Positions 1 to 7,374 are shown, counted from the first letter of the stretch. The stretch: DNA of 64,000 nt from Cupriavidus basilensis (GCF_008801925.2 NZ_CP062803.1:2542001-2606000); one strand, 5' to 3'. Numbers and translations: made by a program. Notes: generated by a model from the sequence alone, not told the origin.

Positions 1-243
1 CAGGTCGGTGTCGATCAACAGGTGGTGGTGGCCGACGTTGGCCATGTCGACGCCCTTGGGGGCGATCCCCATATTACGCAGGCCCATGCGCACCCAGAAT
101 TTGCCGCCATCGATCACGGCGCCGTCGGGCGGCCAGATGATGTAGACCTCGGCATTGGGCGGGGATGTCGTGGACAACGAGATCGAAGGCAACGGAGCCA
201 GCAGCGACGCTGCCAATGTGCCGAGCACGGTTCGCCTGTGCAT
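1..243 (-). CDS. DUF4399 domain protein, truncated by the window edge
   Basis: The reverse strand opens at the ATG complementary to 241-243, after a GGGAGGG ribosome site, and runs off the left edge in frame (81 codons seen). The N-terminus MHRRTVLGTLAASLLA has a twin-arginine followed by a hydrophobic stretch, so it is probably an exported protein. The visible part contains the pairs PPDGAVIDG and GIAPKGVDMANVGHHHLLID, which is the signature I associate with DUF4399, a small periplasmic family of unknown function with a His-rich core. The C-terminus lies outside the window. It is transcribed away from the caspase-like gene at 666 and shares its upstream region. Function is unknown. Confidence 0.75.
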   Translation of the reverse strand, partial: MHRRTVLGTLAASLLAPLPSISLSTTSPPNAEVYIIWPPDGAVIDGGKFWVRMGLRNMGIAPKGVDMANVGHHHLLIDTDL

Positions 244-665
244 ACGTTAGCCCTCCCGAACAGCTTGTCTCGAAACGCGGTGAATTCTTGCTATTGGTGC
301 TTGGCTTCTGGCTGATTCGTTGATTGGCTTCAGGCCGGCGCGCTGCATTTCGCCATCCGATTTCGTCATTCAGCTTAGAACGGAAAACAGCAAAAAGATA
401 CTTGGCGATACCCTGCGCCGCGTAGGCGCCGCGTGGCTGTGAGCTTGCTACGCCACCCGGTGTTGCGAAGCACCTCCGGATTCACAATCGCTGTGCTATG
501 GTTGATTGAGCCAGCCCAGTGCCGCTAGCGCTGCATCACGTCGGCGCAAAGGACGAGGCGGTCCGGCCAGGTGATGGCCGGGCATCATCGCTCTCGCGTG
601 CCGCGCCACGCCGTTGGCACGTGGACCGCCGATGCACTTCGGCGCCGTACGAACAAGGCCTGCAT
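244..665. other. Divergent intergenic region
   Basis: This 422-base stretch lies between the DUF4399 gene and the caspase-like gene and must carry both promoters. It is less GC-rich near 270-400 than its surroundings, as expected for promoter DNA, but I could not pick convincing -35/-10 pairs. No RNA gene or small gene is supported. An open frame does extend the caspase gene upstream to 519, but that part lacks a signal peptide and looks non-coding. Confidence 0.5.
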
Positions 666-2675
666 ATGTGGCGAAAATTCCTTGTCGTGTGCCTGCTCGG
701 GTTGGCTGCGGCCGTGCGCGCCGAAGCCGGTATCGACACGCCAACCCTGCCCCCCCAAGCAACAAGGCAACCGGCCGCCGCCCCCGCAGGCGCTCCGGGC
801 AAGCGCCTCGCCCTGGTCATCGGCAACGGCGCCTATGTGGACGAGCCGCTGCCCAACGCCGCCAATGACGCAAGGGCAATGCGCCGCACCTTGGCCGCGC
901 TCGGCTTCGACGTCATGTTCCGCGAGAACCTGGACTGGGAAGGCATGGCGCGCGCGCTTGCCGAATTCCAGCAGCGCCTGCAGACCGGTGGCATGGGGTT
1001 GTTCTATTTCGCGGGGCACGGCATCGAGGTCGCGGACAGCCCGGTGATGATTCCCGTCGATGCCGGCAGCCGTACACCTGGCCGCTTGCTCACCGCGGGC
1101 ACCGCGCTTGACGCCATACTGGCCAGCATGTCGGCGCCAAGGCCGGACATGCTTAACGTGGTGATCCTCGATAGCTGCCTGGACAACCCCTATCGCGGCA
1201 GTGCCGTCAAGCCGCCCGCCGCCCCCGCCAACACGCTGATCGCCTATGCCACGGCCCCAGGTGCCGTGGCGGCCGAGGGCGCGCGGCACGGCGCGTTCAC
1301 CGGCGCCCTGCTGCGCACGATGCGCATGCCCGGCCTTGATGCCGAGGCGGCCCTGCGCCGGGCTGGTGAAATCGTGAGCCAGCAAACCGGGCGGCGGCAG
1401 CAACCGTGGATATCATCGTCGTTATCCGCCCCGCTTCGATTCATGGCAAACGCCGGAGCCACCACCGGAAGCGACAACATCGACCACGACGACGCAGCCT
1501 TCACGCACGCGCACACGCAAGCCGATCCGCTGATCCTTGCGCAGCATCGCGGCATCCTTCCCAAGGACAGCGACGAGCAGTACGAGCTCAGCTTCTGGGA
1601 CTCCATCAAGAACAGCAACTTCGCAAGCGACTACGAGGCCTACCTCAAAGCCTATCCAAACGGCCGCTTCGCGCCGCTGGCGCGTGCCAGGATCGAGCGG
1701 CTGCGCGCGGCGGGGCCGCAGGCCGGCGCGCCTGCCGAGCGTGCTCGCACGCCAGGCGCCTCATCCGGGCAAGCCACCGCGCAAGGCACCGTCACGCCAC
1801 CGCCAGCGCGCGCGCAGTCGGGCAAGGTGCAGGCGCTGCCTGCCGCGCCCACAGCAACCGCACCTGCCGCATCCACTCCACCCGCCCCGGCCGCAAGCGC
1901 ACCTTCACCCGCCACGCAGCGAGCTGCCGCGGCCGGCGCCGTGACGGTCGAGATCAAGCCGGGCGAGATCAAGGACTGCCCTGCCTGTCCCGTGTTGCAC
2001 AGCCTGCCGGCGGGCAGCTTCACCATGGGCAGCAACGGCGGTGACCCGACCGAGAAACCGCCGCATCACGTCACCATCGGCCAGCCCTTTGCCATCGGCA
2101 AGTACGAAGTCACGGTGGAACAATGGGGTGCCTGCGCTGATGCGGGGGCATGCCAGCGCATCGCCACTGTCGCCAATGCACCCAGGAACGCCCCAGTGCG
2201 CGATGTGAGCTGGGACGATGCCCAGCAGTACGTCGCCTGGCTGAGCAAGGTCAGCGGCAAGCACTACCGCCTGCCGACCGAAGCCGAGTGGGAGTACGCC
2301 GCCCGGGGCGGCACCACCACGCTCTACTGGTGGGGCGACCAGATGCGCAAAGGCACGGCCAACTGCAAGGACTGCGGCGAACCGTGGAATGCCGACGCAC
2401 CCGCCAACGTCGGCTCCTTTGCCGCCAACGGCTATGGCCTCCACGACATGAACGGCAGCGTGTGGGAATGGGTTGCCGACTGCTGGCACGTCTCTTACAA
2501 GAACGCACCTGCCGACGCACGCGCCTGGGACGAGCCCGGCTGCGGCGTACGCGTGATCCGCGGCGGCTCATGGCATGAAGGCGCGAGCTACATGCTCTCC
2601 TCCACCCGCTTCAAGTACAGCGCGAGCGTACGCCAGTCGCAAAACGGCTTTCGCGTCGTACGGGACCTGAAGTAG
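666..2675 (+). CDS. Secreted caspase-like (peptidase C14) protein with C-terminal FGE/SUMF1-like domain
   Basis: 669 residues from the ATG at 666; this start gives a clean signal peptide (MWRKFLVVCLLGLAAAVRAEA), whereas an in-frame ATG at 519 does not. Residues ~46-260 form a caspase-like p20 domain: GKRLALVIGNGAY, then YFAGHG with catalytic His118, then VVILDSC with catalytic Cys171, so the dyad is present. Residues ~305-348 carry the repeat-like motif SFWDSIKNSNFASDYEAYL...YPNGRF often seen next to bacterial caspases. A Pro/Ala-rich linker (~350-430) leads to an FGE-sulfatase/SUMF1-type domain (~440-669) with FTMGS, VSWDDA, YRLPTEAEWEYAARGG, MNGSVWEWV and RVIRGGSW. The C-terminal cysteine pair of true formylglycine-generating enzymes is not visible, so this domain may be structural. 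Convergent with the kinase gene, 25 bp apart. The substrate is unknown. Confidence 0.85.
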   Translation: MWRKFLVVCLLGLAAAVRAEAGIDTPTLPPQATRQPAAAPAGAPGKRLALVIGNGAYVDEPLPNAANDARAMRRTLAALGFDVMFRENLDWEGMARALAEFQQRLQTGGMGLFYFAGHGIEVADSPVMIPVDAGSRTPGRLLTAGTALDAILASMSAPRPDMLNVVILDSCLDNPYRGSAVKPPAAPANTLIAYATAPGAVAAEGARHGAFTGALLRTMRMPGLDAEAALRRAGEIVSQQTGRRQQPWISSSLSAPLRFMANAGATTGSDNIDHDDAAFTHAHTQADPLILAQHRGILPKDSDEQYELSFWDSIKNSNFASDYEAYLKAYPNGRFAPLARARIERLRAAGPQAGAPAERARTPGASSGQATAQGTVTPPPARAQSGKVQALPAAPTATAPAASTPPAPAASAPSPATQRAAAAGAVTVEIKPGEIKDCPACPVLHSLPAGSFTMGSNGGDPTEKPPHHVTIGQPFAIGKYEVTVEQWGACADAGACQRIATVANAPRNAPVRDVSWDDAQQYVAWLSKVSGKHYRLPTEAEWEYAARGGTTTLYWWGDQMRKGTANCKDCGEPWNADAPANVGSFAANGYGLHDMNGSVWEWVADCWHVSYKNAPADARAWDEPGCGVRVIRGGSWHEGASYMLSSTRFKYSASVRQSQNGFRVVRDLK

Positions 2676-2700
2676 CCACAGCCAATGGGGCCTTGCCTGG

Positions 2701-4782
2701 CTAGCGCGGGTTGGTGGATATCTGCACCATGTCGGCACCGATGTGGCTTTCTCCGTGCTTCGCCGCCATCGGACCCAGTTGCCTGTCGAGCGCGCGCAGG
2801 TAGTCCTGCCTGGGCTCTGACTCGGGGCGCAGCGCGTCGAACAGCGGCGCAGGCGTGGTGAGCAGCACGATCAACTCCGTGCCGAACGGCTTCGAGATCA
2901 CCCAGTCCCCGAGGCTGCCCACGGCAGCGGTGTAGCTGGCGGGTGCCTGGTTGGCCTTGGCACGCTGGCTTGGCACCATATGCACGACCTTGCCATCGGC
3001 CATGTAGTAGTCGACGTAGACGTAAGTGTCGTAAGGCGGCGTCGTGATATCCACGATCAGTGGCGTTCCCTCCGTGAGTTGCGCGCCGGGCGCTCGGGTG
3101 TGGATCGTGGTCAGCGCGGTTGCGCTGCGGCGCCCCGACCAGTAAGGCGAGATCAGCTTGACCACGTCGCACTTGTCATCGCCCAGCGTCTGCACGTCCA
3201 GGTTCAGCGTCTGCACGCCGGGCACTGCGCCCAGTTCGTCTTTCAGGCGCTTGATGCCAAAGCGCTCCGCCACGTAGCCACGCACCTGCAGTACATGGCC
3301 CTGCCCGGTGGCCGACAGCAGCGAGCAAGGCGCGCGTGCCAGCACCGGCGCCACGGCCTGCATGGAGAGCGCGCGCTCGGGCCGGGCTTGCTCCCTCGGT
3401 TGCGCCAGCGGCGGCGACCCCGGCGCGGCGGATGGCGTCACTGCGGCTTGGGGCGTGGCGGATACCACCGCGCTTGCCGAGGATTGCGCGGCAGGCTGCC
3501 GGCCCTCCTGCGCGGTGCGCGCGCGCCACACGTAGTAACCCAGCCCGCCGGCCAGCAGCACGCCGGCCACGGACGCGGCGCCCAGCTTGGCCATTGGCAT
3601 GCCACCGTGGCGCTCGGCGCCCATCTCGGCCAGGAAGCGCGCCACGGTAGGCGTGCGCGTCGCGCGATCGAAAGACAGCGCCGCGCGCAGTGCTCGCCAC
3701 TGCCCGCGGCTGAGCACCTTGGGGCGCTGTGGCTTGAGGCCGGCGCCGCGCGCCTGGTTAGCCGACAGACGCTCATAGGGGTGCCTGCCGGTCAGCAGTT
3801 CATAGGTCACGCAAGCCAGCGCGTAGATGTCGTCGCGCGGATCCGGCTCCCGATGCTCGAACATCTCGGGGCTGGCATAGGCGGGGGTCATGCCACCGAG
3901 CGTCCCCGGGTCGAACACGGTCGGGTCCGCGTCGTCCGCCGGTTGCTGGAAGACGCGCGCGATACCGAAATCGATCACCTTCACTTCGCCGCTATCGGTG
4001 AGGAAGACATTGGCGGGCTTGAAGTCGCAGTGGACGAAGCCGCGCTCGTGCGCATAAGACAAAGCCCGGCCCATGCCGGTGATGATCGGCAGCGCCTTGG
4101 CGTAAGGCATGCCGGCAAAGTCTGGCGCGCGCAAGACACGATTGAGCGACTTGCCCGACAGGTACTCCATGGTCAGGTAGACCACCGAGCCATCGCGGTC
4201 GAAGTCATAGACCGTCACGATATTGCGGTGCGCCAGCGTCTGCGCCTTGCGCGCCTCGCGCTGCAGCGCGATCAGCGATTTCGGATGACCGCGGAACTGC
4301 ACATTGAGAACCTTGATGGCGATGTACGGCTTGCGGTCCGAGGCCTCGAGCTTGCGCAGATCGAGCGCCTTGTAGACCGTTCCCATGCCGCCCACGCCCA
4401 GGCACTCCTCCAGCACGAAGCGGCCATTCAAGGTATCGCCCACCCCTTTGGTCTGCTCCGCCCCGGCAATTGCCTGATCGCTCGTGCTCGGCTGCCGTGG
4501 CGGGGAGGGCGTGGACGCCATGCCGGCGTGGCCAGTCTGCACACGGGTTTCCTCGCCGCCATCCTCGAACTGGGTTGCCCCGCGGCGCTCGATGCGCCGC
4601 AACACCTCTTCATAAACGCCAGGCGGCAGCGGGAAGCGGGTGTTCTCCTCGCTGAGCATGTCCGCTAGCTGCGTGGCGCTCGCCTGGTCCGCGGCCAAGG
4701 TGCTGTCAATGCGGGCCAACAGTTCGTCGTGCGACAGACCACCGCTTTGGAAGGTACGTATCAGGTCTGGAATGCTAGGCAT
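2701..4782 (-). CDS. Membrane Ser/Thr protein kinase (PknB type) with extracytoplasmic DUF4384-like domain
   Basis: 693 residues using the ATG at 4782 (MPSIPDLIRTFQSGG); an upstream ATG at 4878 adds an unconvincing 32-residue tail. A short N-terminal segment (~1-110) precedes a Hanks-type kinase domain (~120-385): glycine loop LGVGGMGTVYKA, IAIKVLN (Lys157), FVHCDFKPANVFL, VIDFGIAR and YASPEMFE. The Arg of HRD is Cys, so it is a non-RD kinase. One membrane segment lies at ~401-418, then an Ala/Pro-rich spacer and a C-terminal region with TYVYVDYYMADGKVVHMVPS, resembling DUF4384. The catalytic part should be cytoplasmic and the C-terminus outside. It ends beside the caspase-like gene and diverges from the small-protein cluster; kinase, caspase-fold and DUF4384 modules do co-occur in bacterial signalling loci. 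Targets are unknown. Confidence 0.85.
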   Translation of the reverse strand: MPSIPDLIRTFQSGGLSHDELLARIDSTLAADQASATQLADMLSEENTRFPLPPGVYEEVLRRIERRGATQFEDGGEETRVQTGHAGMASTPSPPRQPSTSDQAIAGAEQTKGVGDTLNGRFVLEECLGVGGMGTVYKALDLRKLEASDRKPYIAIKVLNVQFRGHPKSLIALQREARKAQTLAHRNIVTVYDFDRDGSVVYLTMEYLSGKSLNRVLRAPDFAGMPYAKALPIITGMGRALSYAHERGFVHCDFKPANVFLTDSGEVKVIDFGIARVFQQPADDADPTVFDPGTLGGMTPAYASPEMFEHREPDPRDDIYALACVTYELLTGRHPYERLSANQARGAGLKPQRPKVLSRGQWRALRAALSFDRATRTPTVARFLAEMGAERHGGMPMAKLGAASVAGVLLAGGLGYYVWRARTAQEGRQPAAQSSASAVVSATPQAAVTPSAAPGSPPLAQPREQARPERALSMQAVAPVLARAPCSLLSATGQGHVLQVRGYVAERFGIKRLKDELGAVPGVQTLNLDVQTLGDDKCDVVKLISPYWSGRRSATALTTIHTRAPGAQLTEGTPLIVDITTPPYDTYVYVDYYMADGKVVHMVPSQRAKANQAPASYTAAVGSLGDWVISKPFGTELIVLLTTPAPLFDALRPESEPRQDYLRALDRQLGPMAAKHGESHIGADMVQISTNPR

Positions 4783-5215
4783 CGATGCAGCCACGACGTG
4801 ATTGCGCGAAGTTGCGCATTGAGCGCCCACTCGCCCGTCTACAGCGAGTACCTGCCCACGATGGATACTAGTGCGCACTCACGCCAATCGCAAACCCCTC
4901 GTGCTTTGCACCAACGCCGGCAAGCCACGCCAGCGGCACGATGGCGCCGCAAGAGTCGCTGCCTGTCGCACATGCGCGAACACCCGGTGTTGTTGTGTTG
5001 GCCGCCGCCCATCAGATCCAGGCCACCCCGGACCGCCTGCTGGCACGTCTTTTCCGGCTCGATAAATTTTTTCCCCAGGCCCCGCCTGCGTTTGCGGGCG
5101 ATCTGCGATGGCATGGCCCGCCTTGGCACACTCCATGCGTTTGTACCTCCCGAGCGCAGCACAGATGCTCAACCCAAATGAACCCAAGTCCCAATCGCTC
5201 CCAAGGAGAACTGCC
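4783..5215. other. Divergent region between the kinase gene and the small-protein cluster
   Basis: 433 bases with no supported gene. It must contain the kinase promoter (minus strand) and the promoter of the small-protein operon (plus strand). An AT-rich patch around 5058-5075 (cgataaattttttcc) is the most promoter-like spot on the plus strand, about 145 bases before the first small gene, but no clear -35 accompanies it. Open frames crossing this stretch lack ribosome sites and recognisable protein character. Confidence 0.45.
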
Positions 5216-5315
5216 ATGACTACCATCCTCGCCATCAAGGACCTGTCGGTCACCGAAGAACTCGACACCCGCGCCATGCGCGCCGTGCGCGGCGGCTTCG
5301 TGCCCTTCATGCCTG
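5205..5315 (+). repeat. Direct repeat, copy 1 (111 bp, identical to 5521-5631)
   Basis: Reading both copies side by side, the 111 bases from the ribosome site ggagaa through codon 33 of each small protein are identical, and the sequences diverge on either side of the block. The copies start 316 bases apart. The identity covers synonymous positions, so this is either a recent tandem duplication with a diversified cargo end or a segment kept identical by gene conversion. Confidence 0.9.
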
Positions 5316-5473
5316 TCTTCAGCTCGGTCAAGCTCGACTCGACCTTCAACGCCTCGCAGCTGATCGGCCAGACCCAGAACGTCGTGAACATGAACGGCAA
5401 CAACGCCGCCTTCGTGACCGACATCAAGTCCCATGTCGACTCGACGCAAAACGCCACCAACAACATCTACTGA
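5216..5473 (+). CDS. Small Gly-Gly-leader protein 1, Asn-rich cargo
   Basis: 85 residues from the ATG at 5216, chosen because an AAGGAGAA ribosome site lies 5 bases upstream and because the same start is used by the paralogue at 5532. The first 27 residues (MTTILAIKDLSVTEELD...AMRAVRGG) look like a double-glycine leader: an ELD/LxxxE-type amphipathic stretch followed by VRGG. The remaining 58 residues (FVPFMPVF..., GQTQNVVNMNGNN, TQNATNNIY) are rich in Asn, Gln, Ser and Thr, contain no cysteine and no membrane segment. First of four such genes in a row. Function is not recognised; secreted peptide, bacteriocin-like or surface-fibre subunit are all possible. Confidence 0.8.
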   Translation: MTTILAIKDLSVTEELDTRAMRAVRGGFVPFMPVFSSVKLDSTFNASQLIGQTQNVVNMNGNNAAFVTDIKSHVDSTQNATNNIY

Positions 5474-5520
5474 GCCGCGGGCCACGCCCCAAGCCGAATT
5501 CGCCATCCACTGAATACCCC

Positions 5521-5631
5521 GGAGAACTGCCATGACTACCATCCTCGCCATCAAGGACCTGTCGGTCACCGAAGAACTCGACACCCGCGCCATGCGCGCC
5601 GTGCGCGGCGGCTTCGTGCCCTTCATGCCTG
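5521..5631 (+). repeat. Direct repeat, copy 2 (111 bp, identical to 5205-5315)
   Basis: Second copy of the repeat covering the ribosome site, the start codon and the whole leader-coding part of the second small gene. It begins ggagaactgccatgac. Downstream of position 5631 the two genes remain clearly related in protein but differ in DNA. Confidence 0.9.
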
Positions 5632-5789
5632 CCTTCAGCCTGACCAAGATCGACTCGACCTTCAATGCCCAGCAGCTGATCGGCCAGACGCAAAACGTCG
5701 TCAACATGAACGGCAACAACACCGCCTTTGCCGACGACATCAAGTCCCACGTGACGTCGACCCAGAACGCCAGCAACAACATCTATTGA
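5532..5789 (+). CDS. Small Gly-Gly-leader protein 2, paralogue of protein 1
   Basis: 85 residues, same length as its neighbour at 5216. The leader through VRGG is identical in protein and DNA; the cargo differs at about a quarter of positions (for example FMPAFSLTKIDSTFNAQQ) while keeping LIGQTQNVVNMNGNN, IKSHV and the C-terminal NNIY. The ribosome site GGAGAA precedes the ATG by 5 bases. Lies 58 bases after protein 1 and probably on the same transcript; a 7-bp inverted repeat (5809-5815/5821-5827) follows it. No cysteine, so disulfides, lanthionines and formylglycine are all ruled out in the product. Function unknown. Confidence 0.8.
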   Translation: MTTILAIKDLSVTEELDTRAMRAVRGGFVPFMPAFSLTKIDSTFNAQQLIGQTQNVVNMNGNNTAFADDIKSHVTSTQNASNNIY

Positions 5790-5889
5790 ATGGTCCCGGC
5801 ACCGGCAAGAGGCGGTCCCGCCGCCTCCGCTGCCAGCCAGGACCCGCCATTTCCAGCGATCAAGTCAAGTGAAGTCTAGGAGAACCATC

Positions 5890-6153
5890 ATGTCATCCAT
5901 CATCGTGCGCGACCTCGCCCTTAACCAAGACCTCGACAGCAAGTCCCTGGCCGAGGTGCGCGGCGGCAATTCCTGGTTGCAAGGACTGGGCCCGGTGGCC
6001 AACGTCAATGTCAACGTCAACCAGAACATCGCCCAGCTACAGAGCATCAACGTAAACACGCTCAACAACGTCGGCGTGATCGGCTCCGGCTTCGGCCCGC
6101 TGAGCATCGACGTCAACCCGTCGCAGTGGGCCGCAACCCACGCCGCGGTCTGA
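5890..6153 (+). CDS. Small Gly-Gly-leader protein 3, Asn-Val repeat cargo
   Basis: 87 residues from the ATG at 5890, preceded by TAGGAGAACC. The leader (MSSIIVRDLALNQDLDSKS LAEVRGG, split here for length) follows the same plan as proteins 1 and 2: Ile-rich start, (K/R)DL, xDLD, hydrophobic, VRGG. The cargo is distinctive: NVNVNVNQNIAQLQSINVNT followed by NNVGVIGSGFGPLSIDVNP, an alternating Asn/hydrophobic pattern that suggests a beta-strand or beta-solenoid structure. No cysteine. The leader is related to those of its neighbours but the cargo is not, which is the usual picture for leader-directed export. Function unknown. Confidence 0.75.
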   Translation: MSSIIVRDLALNQDLDSKSLAEVRGGNSWLQGLGPVANVNVNVNQNIAQLQSINVNTLNNVGVIGSGFGPLSIDVNPSQWAATHAAV

Positions 6154-6332
6154 GCGAGATGCGCCCCGCTCCGTGGGAACCCAAGGGTTTCCACGGCTGT
6201 TGCGCACGAGCTGGCACTGCCCCGGAGGTAAAACCCGTGGCCTATACTGATCTGGCTGGGCTTGCCGCATCGCGCGCACCCACCCGGCGAGCCCCGGCCA
6301 AGCCGGCCTTCGCCACCCTGCAGGAGGAAGTC

Positions 6333-6551
6333 ATGGCCGTCATCGTCATCAAGGATTTGCCCGACAGCGTGGATCTCGACAGAGAAGCCATGGTGGCAAT
6401 CACAGGCGGCGCGAGAACGCGCGCCGGTCATGCATGGACGTCGCGCAAGCTCGGGGGATCCTTGCGCGTCATCAGCTATCCGGAGGGCTTTCCAGGCCAA
6501 CCGCTGGCAGGCACGCAGTCGCGGCCGGCCGGGGACATCAAGCGCAAGTAA
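6333..6551 (+). CDS. Small Gly-Gly-leader protein 4, basic cargo
   Basis: 72 residues from the ATG at 6333, which has the best ribosome site of the group (CAGGAGGAAGTC). The leader MAVIVIKDLPDSVDLDREAM ends VAITGG, so it keeps the IKDL and DLD features and the Gly-Gly but lacks the Arg before Gly-Gly found in the other three. The cargo (ARTRAGHAWTSRK...DIKRK) is short and strongly basic, unlike the Asn-rich cargoes upstream. It lies 179 bases after protein 3, so it may have its own promoter. A hairpin follows at 6592. Function unknown; a basic cargo is compatible with an antimicrobial or nucleic-acid-binding peptide, but that is a guess. Confidence 0.65.
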   Translation: MAVIVIKDLPDSVDLDREAMVAITGGARTRAGHAWTSRKLGGSLRVISYPEGFPGQPLAGTQSRPAGDIKRK

Positions 6552-6591
6552 GTCGAATCAGAAGCGCAAGGCAGCGATATTCTGCCCTCCG

Positions 6592-6618
6592 CGCCCGTTG
6601 CCCTGCCGGCAACGGGCG
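6592..6618 (+). terminator. Hairpin after the small-protein cluster
   Basis: An 11-bp perfect stem, cgcccgttgcc (6592-6602) with ggcaacgggcg (6608-6618) and a 5-base loop. The following sequence tcagtgtttctg has only a short T stretch, so termination may be weak or factor-assisted. It sits between the convergent ends of small protein 4 and the FMN reductase. Confidence 0.5.
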
Positions 6619-6681
6619 TCAGTGTTTCTGGGGGGTGGGATTTGAGAACTTTGGCGGTTACTTTGCCGGCTATCTTGCCGA

Positions 6682-7242
6682 TTAACGAGCCGCGTTGCGC
6701 TCGATCCAGGCGGCATAGGTAGCCAGGTATTTGCCCAGGAATCCGCGGGTGGACTCGTTGGCGATGCCGCCCTGCTCGTCGAAGAGCTTGTCGACGCCGC
6801 TGATGTAGGCTTCCGGCTGCTGGAGGACCGGGATATTGAGGAACACTAGCGACTGGCGCAGGTGGTGGTTGGCGCCAAAGCCGCCGACGGCGCCGGGCGA
6901 GGCGCTGATGACGCCGCCAGGCTTGCCGTCCCAGGCGCTCTGGCCATAGGGGCGCGAGCCGACGTCGATGGCGTTCTTGAGCGCGGCAGGCACCGAGCGG
7001 TTGTACTCGGGTGTCACGAAGAGCACGGCGTCGGCGCGCCGGATCCGGTCGCGAAAGGCGACCCATGGCGCGGGCGGGCTGGCATCTTCGTCCTGGTTGT
7101 ACAGCGGCAACTGCCCGATTTCGACGATGTCGAGCTTAAGCGCGGCCGGCGCCATCGCGGCGAGCGCGAGCGCCAGCTTGCGGTTGAAGGAGTCCTTGCG
7201 CAGGCTGCCTACCAATACGGCTACATCACGTGGAGTACTCAT
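6682..7242 (-). CDS. NADPH-dependent FMN reductase (flavodoxin-like, ChrR/azoreductase type)
   Basis: 186 residues from the ATG at 7242, which follows a GAAAGGA ribosome site; an upstream start at 7335 adds an unconserved tail. The N-terminus VAVLVGSLRKDSFNRKLA is the FMN phosphate-binding loop of the NADPH-dependent FMN reductase family, and FVTPEYNRSVPAALKNAIDVGSR (in two pieces: FVTPEYNRS and PAALKNAID) is the second flavin-contact signature. PGAVGGFGANHHLRQSL is also typical. Members reduce quinones, chromate or azo compounds with NAD(P)H as two-electron reductases in the cytosol, often in oxidative-stress defence. The physiological substrate cannot be read from sequence. It is a single gene, convergent with the small-protein cluster. 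Confidence 0.9.
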   Translation of the reverse strand: MSTPRDVAVLVGSLRKDSFNRKLALALAAMAPAALKLDIVEIGQLPLYNQDEDASPPAPWVAFRDRIRRADAVLFVTPEYNRSVPAALKNAIDVGSRPYGQSAWDGKPGGVISASPGAVGGFGANHHLRQSLVFLNIPVLQQPEAYISGVDKLFDEQGGIANESTRGFLGKYLATYAAWIERNAAR

Positions 7243-7374
7243 CGCGATTCCTTTCTCGTTCACGGCACTATGGGTGGGCGGAGCCGGCGCTCGCGCGCCG
7301 CATTGCTGCGCCGCGCCGGCCGGTCCAAGCGTCACTCTAATCCATTTACGTGAGGGGAACCGCCTGTCGCCAAC

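Noticed and set aside
519..665. Upstream extension of the caspase-like gene from the ATG at 519
   Set aside because: It would bury the signal peptide behind 49 residues of Arg/Ala/Pro-rich sequence without homology; the ATG at 666 is better.
2980..4668. 562-codon open frame opposite the kinase gene
   Set aside because: Mirrors the kinase codons and has the skewed composition of an antisense frame.
5108..5215. Upstream extension of small protein 1
   Set aside because: The paralogue at 5532 has the same ribosome site and start, which fixes the start at 5216.
5216..6551. Reading the small proteins as lanthipeptides or sactipeptides
   Set aside because: No product contains cysteine, and no modifying enzyme gene is nearby.
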